Part shown: piece after piece, positions 17,578-26,036 of the stretch
Position numbering within the stretch: position 1 is the stretch's first letter
Layout of the letters: each line of letters begins with the position of its first letter
DNA from: an uncultured Clostridia bacterium
GTDB lineage: Bacteria; Bacillota; Clostridia; TANB77; CAG-508
Length of the DNA: 55,144 nucleotides
Reading direction: 5' to 3'
NCBI GenBank assembly: GCA_934184665.1
Contig: CAKPSX010000007.1
Span: forward strand, 1 to 55,144
Program-made: the position numbers and the translations under genes
The notes under the pieces: generated by a model
What the model was told of the DNA's origin: nothing
What the model saw: only the letters and a program-made list of their open reading frames with translations
Databases searched by the model: none

Positions 17578-18531
17578 ATGAGAATAATATACATGGGCAC
17601 CCCCGACTTCGCAAAAGAATCACTAGAAGCAATATATAATGCAGGCCATGAAATACTTGCAGTTGTAACAAACCCAGACAAACCAAAAGGCAGGGGAATG
17701 AAAATGATGGAATCACCTGTAAAACAATATGCAGTAGAAAAGGGGTTAAAAATATATCAACCTGAAAAAGTAAAAAATAATACTCAATTTATAGAAGAAA
17801 TGAAAGAATTAAAACCAGATGTAATATGTGTAGTAGCATATGGAAAAATCTTACCAAAAGAAATATTGGATATTCCAAGCAAAGGTTGTATAAATGTACA
17901 TGGTTCATTATTACCAAAATACAGAGGAGCAGCACCAATACAATGGGCAATAATAAATGGAGAAAAAACAACAGGTGTTACTACAATGTATATGGATATT
18001 GGAATGGACACAGGAGATATGATATTAAAAAAAGAAACTGCAATTGGAGAAAATGAAACAACAGGAGAATTGTGGGAAAGACTTGCAAAAATTGGGGCTG
18101 AATTATTAGTAGAAACTTTACAAAAAATAGAAGATGGAACAGCACCAAGAATCCCACAAGGAGAGCAATTTACAATGGCACCAATGCTAAATAAAGAAAT
18201 GTCAAAAATAGATTGGGAAAATAAAAGTGCGGAACAAATAAAAAACTTAGTTAGAGGACTAAATCCGATAATGGGAACATATTCATATATAAACGAAAAA
18301 AAGGTAAAATTCTGGAAAGTAGAAATAGCCAAAGAATTACCAAATAATAAAAATATCGAAAATTGCGAAAATGGTACTGTAATATATTCAAATAGTAAAG
18401 ATGGTTTATATATAAAAGCAAAAGATGGAATAATAAAAGTAATCGAAATACAAGGAGAAAATGCAAAAAGAATGAATGTAAATGATTTTCTAAGAGGAAA
18501 TGAAATCCTAGAGGGTACAAAACTTAAATAA
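17578..18531 (+). CDS. fmt: Methionyl-tRNA formyltransferase (Fmt)
   Basis: Formylates initiator Met-tRNA with 10-formyl-tetrahydrofolate. About 317 residues. N-terminal MRIIYMGTPDFAKESLEAI, folate site HGSLLPKYRGAAPIQWAI with the catalytic Asn-His-Asp set (INVHGSLL, MDIGMDTGDM), and a C-terminal OB-fold. The frame is open 54 bp further upstream, but that part is repeat sequence; AAGGAGG seven bases before 17578 fixes the start. The usual partner def (peptide deformylase) is not adjacent. Confidence 0.95.
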   Translation: MRIIYMGTPDFAKESLEAIYNAGHEILAVVTNPDKPKGRGMKMMESPVKQYAVEKGLKIYQPEKVKNNTQFIEEMKELKPDVICVVAYGKILPKEILDIPSKGCINVHGSLLPKYRGAAPIQWAIINGEKTTGVTTMYMDIGMDTGDMILKKETAIGENETTGELWERLAKIGAELLVETLQKIEDGTAPRIPQGEQFTMAPMLNKEMSKIDWENKSAEQIKNLVRGLNPIMGTYSYINEKKVKFWKVEIAKELPNNKNIENCENGTVIYSNSKDGLYIKAKDGIIKVIEIQGENAKRMNVNDFLRGNEILEGTKLK

Positions 18532-18565
18532 ATCATTGTATAAACTGTCAATTGCATAAAAAATG

Positions 18566-18599
18566 AAGTCACTTAATAAATATAATTAAGTGACTTTTT
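18566..18599 (+). terminator. Rho-independent terminator of fmt
   Basis: AGTCACTTAAT pairs with ATTAAGTGACT around AAATATA, followed by TTTTTG. Confidence 0.9.
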
Positions 18600-18709
18600 G
18601 TAGTGACAATATAATAGAAAAAAACAATTAATTTGCACCAAACAAAAATTAAAACAAAAAAATTTTTTTATTTACCAATTTAAGACTATACAAAAACAAA
18701 AATTAGTTA

Positions 18710-18715
18710 TATAAT
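18710..18715 (+). promoter_or_regulatory. -10 element upstream of murE
   Basis: TATAAT about 32 bp before the murE start. The hexamer 17 bp upstream (TATACA) is a weak -35. The only promoter candidate seen for the murE-mraY-ftsW-murG group. Confidence 0.4.
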
Positions 18716-18746
18716 GTAAAAAAATTGTGTAAAGGAGAAATCTAAA

Positions 18747-20219
18747 ATGAATCTTAAAAAAATATTAATAGGAATAGATGGCTTAAAAGCAAAAGGTAAT
18801 ATAGATATAGAAATCAAAGGAATAGAAAGTAATTCTAAAAATATAAAAGAAGGAGATTTATTTATTGCAATAAAAGGTTTTGCAACAGATGGACACAAAT
18901 ATGTTAATGATGCAATAGCAGCAGGAGCAAAAGCTGTTATTGTAGAAGAAGGTTGTGATTTAAAAGCAATAAAATTGCCAGAAGATGTTACATTAATAAT
19001 GGCAAAAGACACAAGAATTGCATTAGCAAAATGTAGTTGTAATTTTTATGAAAACCCATCAAAAAAATTCAAACTAATAGGTGTAACAGGAACAAAAGGA
19101 AAAACAACAACAACATTTATGATAAAAGAAATGTTGGAAAAAGCAGGATATAAAACAGGCTTAATAGGAACAATTGCAACATATATAAATGGAAAAATGG
19201 TTTCAGAAAGTAGCAGAACTACACCAGAAAGCATAGAATTACAAAGGATATTTGCAGAAATGGTAAAACAAGGAACAGAATATGTTGTAATGGAAGTATC
19301 ATCACAAAGCTTAAAATTACACAGAGTAGATGGATGTGACTTTGACATAGTGTTATTTACAAACTTTTCAGAAGACCATATAAGTGAAAAAGAACACCCA
19401 GATATGGAAGATTATTTTAAATCAAAATTAAAATTATTTGAAATGTGTGATAATGGAATAATAAATGTTGACGATTTACAAGTATCAAAAATACCTGCAA
19501 TGTTTCCAAACAGCAAAATAATGACATATGGAATAGACAATTATTGTGAAGTACTAGCAAAAGACATCACAATAACAAACTCATATGTTGACTTTAGAGT
19601 TAAAATTTCAGATAGAAATGAAAGAGTAAAAGTAAGTATACCAGGTAGATTCAGTGTCTACAATTCTTTAGCAGCAATATGTGTAGCTAAAAAAATAGGA
19701 ATACCATCAGAAAAAGTAATAGAAGCATTAGCAGAAATCAGAGTACCAGGTAGATCTGAAATGGTAGACAATAAAAAAGAATTACCAATAATGATAGATT
19801 ATGCACATTCTCCAGAAAGTTTACAAAATATATTATCAGCAGCAAAAAGTTATACAAGAGGAAAAGTAATATCAGTATTTGGTTGTGGAGGAGATAGAGA
19901 TAAAGGAAAAAGACCATTAATGGGAGAAATTTCAGGAAGAATAGCAGACTTCACATTTATAACAACAGATAACCCAAGAACAGAAAACCCAGAAACAATA
20001 GTAAATGAAATAGAAGAAGGAATAAAAAAGACAAAAGGAAAATATAAAGTAGTAATAGATAGAAAAGAAGCAATAGCTGAAGCAATAAAAATGGCAACAA
20101 AGCTTGATATAATCATACTTGCAGGAAAAGGTCATGAGCCATATCAAGAAATAAATGGAGTAAAGCATCCATTTGATGAAAGAATTATAGTAAGAGAAAT
20201 TATAGATAATCAAACATAA
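18747..20219 (+). CDS. murE: UDP-MurNAc-L-Ala-D-Glu:meso-DAP ligase (MurE)
   Basis: ATP-dependent addition of the third stem-peptide residue to UDP-MurNAc-dipeptide. 490 residues. ATP loop GVTGTKGKTTTTF, the EVSSQSLKLHRV segment, and near residue 412 the DNPR sequence that selects meso-diaminopimelate over lysine. C-terminal AGKGHEPYQ. It opens a compact murein cluster and is followed after five bases by mraY. The usual murF between murE and mraY is absent. Confidence 0.95.
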   Translation: MNLKKILIGIDGLKAKGNIDIEIKGIESNSKNIKEGDLFIAIKGFATDGHKYVNDAIAAGAKAVIVEEGCDLKAIKLPEDVTLIMAKDTRIALAKCSCNFYENPSKKFKLIGVTGTKGKTTTTFMIKEMLEKAGYKTGLIGTIATYINGKMVSESSRTTPESIELQRIFAEMVKQGTEYVVMEVSSQSLKLHRVDGCDFDIVLFTNFSEDHISEKEHPDMEDYFKSKLKLFEMCDNGIINVDDLQVSKIPAMFPNSKIMTYGIDNYCEVLAKDITITNSYVDFRVKISDRNERVKVSIPGRFSVYNSLAAICVAKKIGIPSEKVIEALAEIRVPGRSEMVDNKKELPIMIDYAHSPESLQNILSAAKSYTRGKVISVFGCGGDRDKGKRPLMGEISGRIADFTFITTDNPRTENPETIVNEIEEGIKKTKGKYKVVIDRKEAIAEAIKMATKLDIIILAGKGHEPYQEINGVKHPFDERIIVREIIDNQT

Positions 20220-20233
20220 GAAAGGTGATAAAA

Positions 20234-21211
20234 TTGGATTTTCAAACAAAAACATTATTAATATCGTTTATAACAACAGTAGTACTAGGAATAATTATAG
20301 TACCAATATTAAAAAGGTTGAAAATAGGCCAAATTGAGAGAAACGACGGACCAGAAAGCCATCTAAAGAAACAAGGCACACCAACAATGGGTGGAATTAT
20401 AATAATGCTAGGAATAATAATTGTCACAATACTAGCATATATGTATTATAAGACAAGAGATTTACAAATAGCACATAACCTGTTACCAATTCTGTTTTTA
20501 ACAATGGGGTTTGGACTAATAGGATTTATAGATGACTTTAAAAAATTAGTATTAAAAAATACAAAAGGATTAAAGCCAAGCCTAAAAATGCTAGGCTTAC
20601 TACTAATATCAGTTATATATGTTCTATATTTAGTAAAAGGAATAAATTTAGGAACAGAAACATATATTCCAATACTAAAAGAATATATAAATATACCAAT
20701 ATATGCATATATACCATTTGCAATTTTGGTAATATTGGGAACAACAAATGCAGTTAATTTAACTGATGGAATAGATGGATTATCATCAACAGTATCTGCA
20801 ATAATAATAACATGTTTAACAATAATAGCAACAATTTTAGGAACAAAAGAAATAGTAATATTTGGAGCAATAACAATAGGAGCAGTACTAGGATTTTTGA
20901 TGTTTAATATATATCCAGCAAAAGCATTTATGGGAGATACAGGTTCACTATTTTTAGGTGGAGTAATTTCAGGAATGGCATTATATTTAAAAATGCCACT
21001 AATATTGCTAATTATAGCAATTGTACCAGTAATAGAAACAATCTCTGTAATAATACAAGTAGCATGTTTCAAAAAAACAGGAAAAAGAGTGCTAAAAATG
21101 GCACCAATACACCATCACTTCGAACTATCAGGTTGGAGAGAAAATCAAGTAGTAGTTGTATTTGGATTAGTTACACTAATAGCATGTGTAATAGGATTGC
21201 AAATAATATAA
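20234..21211 (+). CDS. mraY: Phospho-N-acetylmuramoyl-pentapeptide transferase (MraY)
   Basis: Integral membrane enzyme making lipid I from UDP-MurNAc-pentapeptide and undecaprenyl phosphate. About 325 residues with ten hydrophobic segments. Motifs: GTPTMGGIII, FGLIGFIDDFKK (catalytic acidic pair), NAVNLTDGIDGL, FMGDTGSLFLGG and PIHHHFELSGW. The start is taken as TTG at 20234, six bases after AAAGGTG; a GTG at 20225 lies inside that ribosome binding site. Confidence 0.95.
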   Translation: MDFQTKTLLISFITTVVLGIIIVPILKRLKIGQIERNDGPESHLKKQGTPTMGGIIIMLGIIIVTILAYMYYKTRDLQIAHNLLPILFLTMGFGLIGFIDDFKKLVLKNTKGLKPSLKMLGLLLISVIYVLYLVKGINLGTETYIPILKEYINIPIYAYIPFAILVILGTTNAVNLTDGIDGLSSTVSAIIITCLTIIATILGTKEIVIFGAITIGAVLGFLMFNIYPAKAFMGDTGSLFLGGVISGMALYLKMPLILLIIAIVPVIETISVIIQVACFKKTGKRVLKMAPIHHHFELSGWRENQVVVVFGLVTLIACVIGLQII

Positions 21212-21236
21212 CTAACTAGAAAGGAAGATATTAAAG

Positions 21237-22400
21237 ATGGCTCAAAAAGGAAAAGGAAAAAGCAAAGGCTTTTCTGCTTTTCTAAATAACCCAGTGGATT
21301 TTACATTAGTAATAACAGTATTGTTATTACTATCACTTGGGCTTGTAATGGTATTATCAGCAAGCTCACCAAAATCACTGCAGACATATAGCAATAGTTA
21401 TCATTTCTTCATAAGACAACTAGGATTTGCAGTATTAGGGTTATTCGGAATGTATTTTGTATCAAAAATAGATTATAGAATATACCAAAAATTTTATAAA
21501 CAAGCATGGTGGCTGTCAATAATATTATTAGTTGCAGTACTTATATTTGGATCAGATAGTCATGGTGCCAAAAGATGGATAGATTTAGGGATATTTACTT
21601 TTCAACCATCAGAAATAGTAAAAATACTAATGATAATATTTTACGCAGGTATATTAGTAAAAAATAGAGATGATTTAGGAAAGTTCGGAAAAGGACTTGT
21701 AAAACATGTATTGTTTTTAGTGCCAATAATTGCACTATTGATTTTAGAACCACATATTAGTACATCAATGGTAATAATATTTACATGTTGTGTAATGTTA
21801 ATAATGGCAGGTTGTAAATTTTGGCAATTCTTGGCAACAGGAGCTGTATTGGCAGGAGGAATAGGCTCAATTGCAACAGTATTATATTTTGTAAGTGATA
21901 AATTTCAAGAAAGATTTCAATATATAGTTACAAGAGTAATAACATTTACAGACCCTTGGCAAGACGCCACAGGAGATGGATGGCAAGTAATACAAAGCTT
22001 ATATGCAATAGGTTCAGGAGGATTATTTGGAACAGGGCTTGGAGATGGAAAACAAAAATATTTATATTTACCAGAACCACACAATGACTTTATATTCTCT
22101 GTATTAGCAGAAGAACTTGGCTTTGTGGGCTGCCTAGTAGTATTTGCATTATTTGCAGTATTCATTTGGAGAGGAATACTAATTGCTATGAAAGCACCAG
22201 ATATGTTTGGAAGTCTTGTAGCAGTTGGAATAACATCATTAGTTGGAATACAGGCACTAATAAATATAGCAGTAGTAACATCATCAATGCCAGCAACAGG
22301 AATGCAATTACCATTCTTCAGTTATGGAGGAACAGCATTATTAATATTGCTATGTGAAATTGGAATATTACTGAGTATATCAAGAGCAAGTACAAAATAA
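21237..22400 (+). CDS. ftsW: Lipid II polymerase, SEDS family (FtsW)
   Basis: Peptidoglycan glycosyltransferase of the divisome (FtsW) or elongasome (RodA type). 387 residues, about ten spans after a basic N-terminal tail. Family motifs include VLSASSPKSL, KRWIDLGIFTFQPSEI, EPHNDFIFSVLAEELGFVG and LPFFSYGGTALL. Location between mraY and murG favours FtsW. AAGGAAG precedes the ATG. murD, which normally sits before ftsW, is missing. Confidence 0.93.
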   Translation: MAQKGKGKSKGFSAFLNNPVDFTLVITVLLLLSLGLVMVLSASSPKSLQTYSNSYHFFIRQLGFAVLGLFGMYFVSKIDYRIYQKFYKQAWWLSIILLVAVLIFGSDSHGAKRWIDLGIFTFQPSEIVKILMIIFYAGILVKNRDDLGKFGKGLVKHVLFLVPIIALLILEPHISTSMVIIFTCCVMLIMAGCKFWQFLATGAVLAGGIGSIATVLYFVSDKFQERFQYIVTRVITFTDPWQDATGDGWQVIQSLYAIGSGGLFGTGLGDGKQKYLYLPEPHNDFIFSVLAEELGFVGCLVVFALFAVFIWRGILIAMKAPDMFGSLVAVGITSLVGIQALINIAVVTSSMPATGMQLPFFSYGGTALLILLCEIGILLSISRASTK

Positions 22401-22435
22401 CTACATAAAAATTATAAAAGGAGAGGAAACTCAAA

Positions 22436-23554
22436 ATGAGAGTTATAGTAGCAGCAGCGGGAACAGCAGGACATATAAACCCAGGTCTTGCAATAGCAAA
22501 TGAAATAATAAGAAGAGAACCAGATTCAGAAATAATATTTATAGGAACAACAAGAGGATTAGAAAATGACTTAGTACCAAGAGCAGGATATGAATTAAAA
22601 ACAATAGAAGCATATGGACTAAGCAAAAAAATATCAATAGAAAATATAAGAAAAATGTGTGCAACATTAAGAGCAACATCAAAAGCAAGAAAAATAATAA
22701 AAGAATTCAAACCAGATATCATAATTGGTGCAGGTGGATACATTTGCGGACCAGTAGTATGGGCAGCACATAAAGAAAAAATACCTGTAATATTACATGA
22801 AAGTAATGCATTTCCAGGTAAAGCAGTAAAGATGTTAGCAAAAAAAGCAGAAGCGGTATTAATCTCATTTGAAGAAGCGAGAAAAAGAATACCAAATGCA
22901 AAAAACATAGTATATACAGGAACACCGGTCAAAATAGAGAAAAAAGACTACACAAAAGAAGAAAAAGAAAGAATACTAAAAGAATTAAACTTAGATTGCA
23001 ATATGCCAATAGTATTAATATTTGGTGGAAGTCAAGGTGCACAAAAAATAAATGAAGCAATAATCGGAATAATTGAAGAAAAAATGAACAAAAATTATCA
23101 AATAATTTGGGCAACAGGTTCCAAACAATATGATAATATAAAAAATGAATTAGCAAATAAAAATATAGATATAGAAAAAATAAAAAATGCAAAAATATTA
23201 CCATATATATATAATATGGAAGAAATAATGAATGTATCAGATATAATTGTAGCAAGAAGTGGAGCAATGACAATCACAGAGATATCAAACTTGGCAAAAC
23301 CATCTATATTAATACCATTACCAAATGTTAGTCAAAATCACCAATTCTATAATGCAAAAGTATTGGCAGACATTGGAGCAGCAGAAATAATATTAAATGA
23401 TGAATTAAATAAACAAAATCTGAGCCAAGAAATAGAAAAAATAATAGGTAACGAAAATCTAAGAATTCAAATGGGAGAAAAAGCATATTCAAAATCAATA
23501 AAAAATGTGCAAGAAAAAATTTACAATGAAATCAAAAAGAATGTAAGGAGATAG
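22436..23554 (+). CDS. murG: UDP-GlcNAc:lipid I N-acetylglucosaminyltransferase (MurG)
   Basis: Adds GlcNAc to lipid I to make lipid II at the inner membrane face. 372 residues, two Rossmann domains (GT28). The N-terminal glycine loop is AGTAGHINPGLAIA, and IIGAGGYICGPVVWAAH, VILHESNAFPGKA and IFGGSQGAQKIN follow. The donor site is ARSGAMTITEI, with LPNVSQNHQFYNAK after it. GGAGAGG precedes the ATG. It is followed after four bases by a histidine kinase gene, suggesting cotranscription. Confidence 0.95.
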   Translation: MRVIVAAAGTAGHINPGLAIANEIIRREPDSEIIFIGTTRGLENDLVPRAGYELKTIEAYGLSKKISIENIRKMCATLRATSKARKIIKEFKPDIIIGAGGYICGPVVWAAHKEKIPVILHESNAFPGKAVKMLAKKAEAVLISFEEARKRIPNAKNIVYTGTPVKIEKKDYTKEEKERILKELNLDCNMPIVLIFGGSQGAQKINEAIIGIIEEKMNKNYQIIWATGSKQYDNIKNELANKNIDIEKIKNAKILPYIYNMEEIMNVSDIIVARSGAMTITEISNLAKPSILIPLPNVSQNHQFYNAKVLADIGAAEIILNDELNKQNLSQEIEKIIGNENLRIQMGEKAYSKSIKNVQEKIYNEIKKNVRR

Positions 23555-23558
23555 AAGA

Positions 23559-24725
23559 TTGTCAGGAGAAATTAAATTTGCAATAATAATCATATTAATT
23601 GATATAGTAATTTTAATAATTAGTGAATTATTAATGAAAAAATATTTAAAAAGAAAAATAATGTTTCCAAAAACAAAATTGATAAAAGGCTCTGGAGTTA
23701 CAAATGATGATTTAGATATAAACAATAGTATATTTTTACATATGACAGATGGTATAATCGCATTTGATAGAGACGGAAATATTGAATTAATAAATCCAGC
23801 TGCAAGAAAACTTTTAAATATAATGCCAGAACATAGCAACTTTAACGCTATATTTGGAGAGTTAGATTCAAGCATAAATTTAGAAAAAATAATATATCTT
23901 GAAAATTGGACAAAAACAGAAGAAAGATTCCAAATAGGAGAAAAATTCGTAAATGCATATTTTGCACCATTCAAAAAAGAAAATGACAGAACAGTAGGTG
24001 TAATAGTTGTAATACAGGATATTACAGAACATGTAAAACTAGACAATATGAGAAAAGAATTTATAGCAGATGTATCACATGAATTAAAAACACCAATAAC
24101 ATCAATAATGGGGTATGCAGATACATTATTAGAAGAAGAATATGACAAAGAAACACAAAGTAAATTCTTGAGTGTAATAGCATCAGAAGCAAGAAGAATG
24201 GCAAAACTAGTAACAGATTTATTAACATTATCAAAAAATGATAGTAATAAAAATGTAATAAAATCAGAATTATTTGATTTAGGAGAACTTGTAAAAAAAT
24301 GCCAAGACAAGCTTGCAATAGAAATAAAAAAGAAAAATCATGAAGTAAAATGTTTTGTAACAGCAGATGTACCATTAGTATATGCAAATAAAGATGATAT
24401 AGAGAGAGTAATACTTAATATATTAACAAATAGCATAAAATATACAAAAGATGGTGGAGAAATAAAAATATATGTTGGATTTGTATATAATGATGCATAT
24501 ATAAAAATATATGATAATGGAATAGGAATTCCAGAAGAAGAATTAGGCAGAATATTTGAAAGATTTTATAGAGTGGATAAAGCACGTAGCAGAGAAATGG
24601 GAGGAACAGGACTTGGACTTTCAATTGCAAAAGACCTACTTGATAGAAATGGTGGAAGTATAGACATCAAAAGTGAGATAGGAAAAGGAACAGAAGTAGT
24701 TATAAAAGTTCCAACAAAAGCATAA
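23559..24725 (+). CDS. Sensor histidine kinase (PhoR/WalK type, PAS domain)
   Basis: A 388-residue membrane kinase. One N-terminal span (about 7-25), a PAS domain (about 58-155, HMTDGIIAFDRDGNIELINP), then DHp and ATPase domains. The H box is FIADVSHELKTPITSI with phospho-acceptor His174. The N box is NILTNSIKYTKDGG, G1 is DNGIGIPEEE, F box ERFYRVDKARS, G2 GGTGLGLSIAK. With no extracellular loop it probably senses a membrane or internal signal. No response regulator gene is adjacent, so the partner must be elsewhere. TTG start after AAGGAGAT. Its position behind murG hints at cell-wall control (inference). Confidence 0.92.
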   Translation: MSGEIKFAIIIILIDIVILIISELLMKKYLKRKIMFPKTKLIKGSGVTNDDLDINNSIFLHMTDGIIAFDRDGNIELINPAARKLLNIMPEHSNFNAIFGELDSSINLEKIIYLENWTKTEERFQIGEKFVNAYFAPFKKENDRTVGVIVVIQDITEHVKLDNMRKEFIADVSHELKTPITSIMGYADTLLEEEYDKETQSKFLSVIASEARRMAKLVTDLLTLSKNDSNKNVIKSELFDLGELVKKCQDKLAIEIKKKNHEVKCFVTADVPLVYANKDDIERVILNILTNSIKYTKDGGEIKIYVGFVYNDAYIKIYDNGIGIPEEELGRIFERFYRVDKARSREMGGTGLGLSIAKDLLDRNGGSIDIKSEIGKGTEVVIKVPTKA

Positions 24726-24765
24726 AACCTCAAAAAACTATTGAAAATATCTTTTATATAATATG

Positions 24766-24795
24766 AAAAAGGCACCTATTAAAGGTGCCTTTTTT
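24766..24795. terminator. Bidirectional terminator after the kinase gene
   Basis: AAAAAGGCACC-TATTAAA-GGTGCCTTTTT, A-run and T-run on both sides. Shared by the plus-strand kinase gene and the convergent minus-strand gene at 24812. Confidence 0.92.
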
Positions 24796-24811
24796 CAATA
24801 AGGCTGAGCCA

Positions 24812-25099
24812 TCAGCGATCAGAGACTCTCTGGTACACGCGGCTATCGCGAGGCAAGCCCTCGTTTGAATAACGCTCGATAAGACTCTTTTTGCGCGCTT
24901 CAGTAATGCCTTTGGGCATCAGGAAGCAACGCTTACCAACAGTCCGAACCTCAATGCCGTGGATTTCCTCTAAGGCATCAAATACCTCAGAGTACATAAT
25001 ATCGTGAGGATCTATATCATTAATGATGTAGATACCTCCATTTTGAGCCATCTCCATAGCCCACTGACGGGCTCGATTAAACACGCGATGCATTTCCAT
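24812..25099 (-). CDS. GC-richer 95-aa protein of unknown function
   Basis: Not recognised. A soluble, charged protein starting MEMHRVFNRARQWAMEMA, with a central beta-like stretch (GGIYIINDIDPHDI), an acidic helix and a very basic C-terminal half (TEARKKSLIERYSNEG). Codons are balanced (GC about half by eye) in a genome that is otherwise strongly A/T. AAGGAGG lies before the ATG, there is a perfect consensus promoter, and a terminator is shared with the kinase gene. Together these show a strongly expressed real gene, probably acquired recently or under different codon selection. It is divergent from lepB. No toxin, phage or regulator signature could be assigned. Confidence 0.7.
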   Translation of the reverse strand: MEMHRVFNRARQWAMEMAQNGGIYIINDIDPHDIMYSEVFDALEEIHGIEVRTVGKRCFLMPKGITEARKKSLIERYSNEGLPRDSRVYQRVSDR

Positions 25100-25131
25100 G
25101 ATGTGTTTCCTCCTTATTAGGATAAAATTTT

Positions 25132-25151
25132 TATGAAGTTTTTAAACTTCA
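25132..25151. promoter_or_regulatory. Inverted repeat in the leader of the 95-aa gene
   Basis: ATGAAGTTT-TT-AAACTTCAT, a 9-bp perfect inverted repeat located between the -10 and the ribosome binding site of the minus-strand gene. Candidate operator or leader hairpin. Confidence 0.45.
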
Positions 25152-25160
25152 TACATACAC

Positions 25161-25189
25161 ATTATACCACTTTTGTAAGTATCTGTCAA
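25161..25189 (-). promoter_or_regulatory. Perfect consensus sigma-70 promoter
   Basis: Minus strand TTGACA (25184-25189), exactly 17 bp, TATAAT (25161-25166), driving the 95-aa gene. The only 12/12 consensus match noticed in the window. Confidence 0.88.
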
Positions 25190-25270
25190 TTATTTCAAAG
25201 GCATAACATAAATATTATGTATACTTACATAAAAAGATATCATAAATTTTTCACATGTTCCGAAAATTTA

Positions 25271-25299
25271 TTGAAAAATTTTCTAATATGTTTTATAAT
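25271..25299 (+). promoter_or_regulatory. Promoter of the lepB operon
   Basis: TTGAAA (25271-25276), 17 bp, TATAAT (25294-25299), 80 bp before lepB. Divergent from the promoter of the 95-aa gene. Confidence 0.75.
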
Positions 25300-25303
25300 A
25301 TGT

Positions 25304-25363
25304 AATAGCGACATTCAAAAGAGCAATAAGTAGAAAAAATATATAGTAGCAATATTCAAGAGA
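25304..25363 (+). repeat. Imperfect direct repeat in the lepB leader
   Basis: TAGCGACATTCAAAAGA (about 25306-25322) recurs as TAGCAATATTCAAGAGA (about 25347-25363), a 40-bp period in the 5' untranslated region just before the AAGGAAGG ribosome binding site. Confidence 0.5.
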
Positions 25364-25379
25364 AAAGGAAGGTTATAGA

Positions 25380-26030
25380 ATGAAATCAAATTTTAGAGAA
25401 ATAATAGAATGGTTAATATGTATAATAATAGCTGTAGTATTAGCATTGCTTGTAAGATATTATATAGGAACACCAACAATAGTACAACAAACTTCAATGG
25501 ATCCAACATTAAAACCAAATGAAAGATTATGGCTAAACAGATGGAATAGAACAATAAAAAAATTTCCAGAAAGAGGAGATATAATAACATTTGAAGCACC
25601 ATCAGGAATGAAACTATCAAAAGATGAAGTTAATAAAAACAACATAATAGCAAAATACGAAAATGAGCCAAGAGGAACTTTCAATAAATTCGTATATTAT
25701 GTATTAGAAAGTAACAAAAGGAGCTACATAAAAAGAGTAATAGCACTACCAGGTGAATATGTTGAAATAAAAGAAGGTGCAGTATATATAAATGGAGAAA
25801 AACTGCAAGAAGACTACTTGCAAAAAGGAGTAGTTACAGATATGGAAGCTGGCAGCAAAGTAGAAAACTATGTAAATAACTTTACAGTACCAGAAAACTG
25901 TGTATTTGCATTAGGAGATAATAGAACAGGAAGCACAGATTGTAGGTCATTTGGATGTATTCCATTAGAAAAAATAGAAGGAAAAGTTATGTTCAGATTT
26001 TGGCCACTAACTAAATTTGGAGGAGTATAA
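25380..26030 (+). CDS. lepB: Signal peptidase I (LepB/SipS type)
   Basis: Membrane serine protease that cleaves signal peptides of exported proteins. 216 residues with one N-terminal span (about 10-28). The catalytic serine is in QTSMDPTL (Ser39) and the general base in YIKRVIALPGE (Lys118). Box D/E follows: ALGDNRTGSTDCRSFGCI. There is a ~25-residue insert before the lysine motif. First gene of a lepB-holB-ricT run whose members are spaced by a few bases or overlap. Confidence 0.94.
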   Translation: MKSNFREIIEWLICIIIAVVLALLVRYYIGTPTIVQQTSMDPTLKPNERLWLNRWNRTIKKFPERGDIITFEAPSGMKLSKDEVNKNNIIAKYENEPRGTFNKFVYYVLESNKRSYIKRVIALPGEYVEIKEGAVYINGEKLQEDYLQKGVVTDMEAGSKVENYVNNFTVPENCVFALGDNRTGSTDCRSFGCIPLEKIEGKVMFRFWPLTKFGGV

Positions 26031-26036
26031 TAAAAA

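Noticed and set aside
25133..25333. Plus-strand 66-aa open frame upstream of lepB
   Set aside because: It covers the divergent promoters of the 95-aa gene and lepB, has no ribosome binding site, and resembles translated AT-rich spacer.
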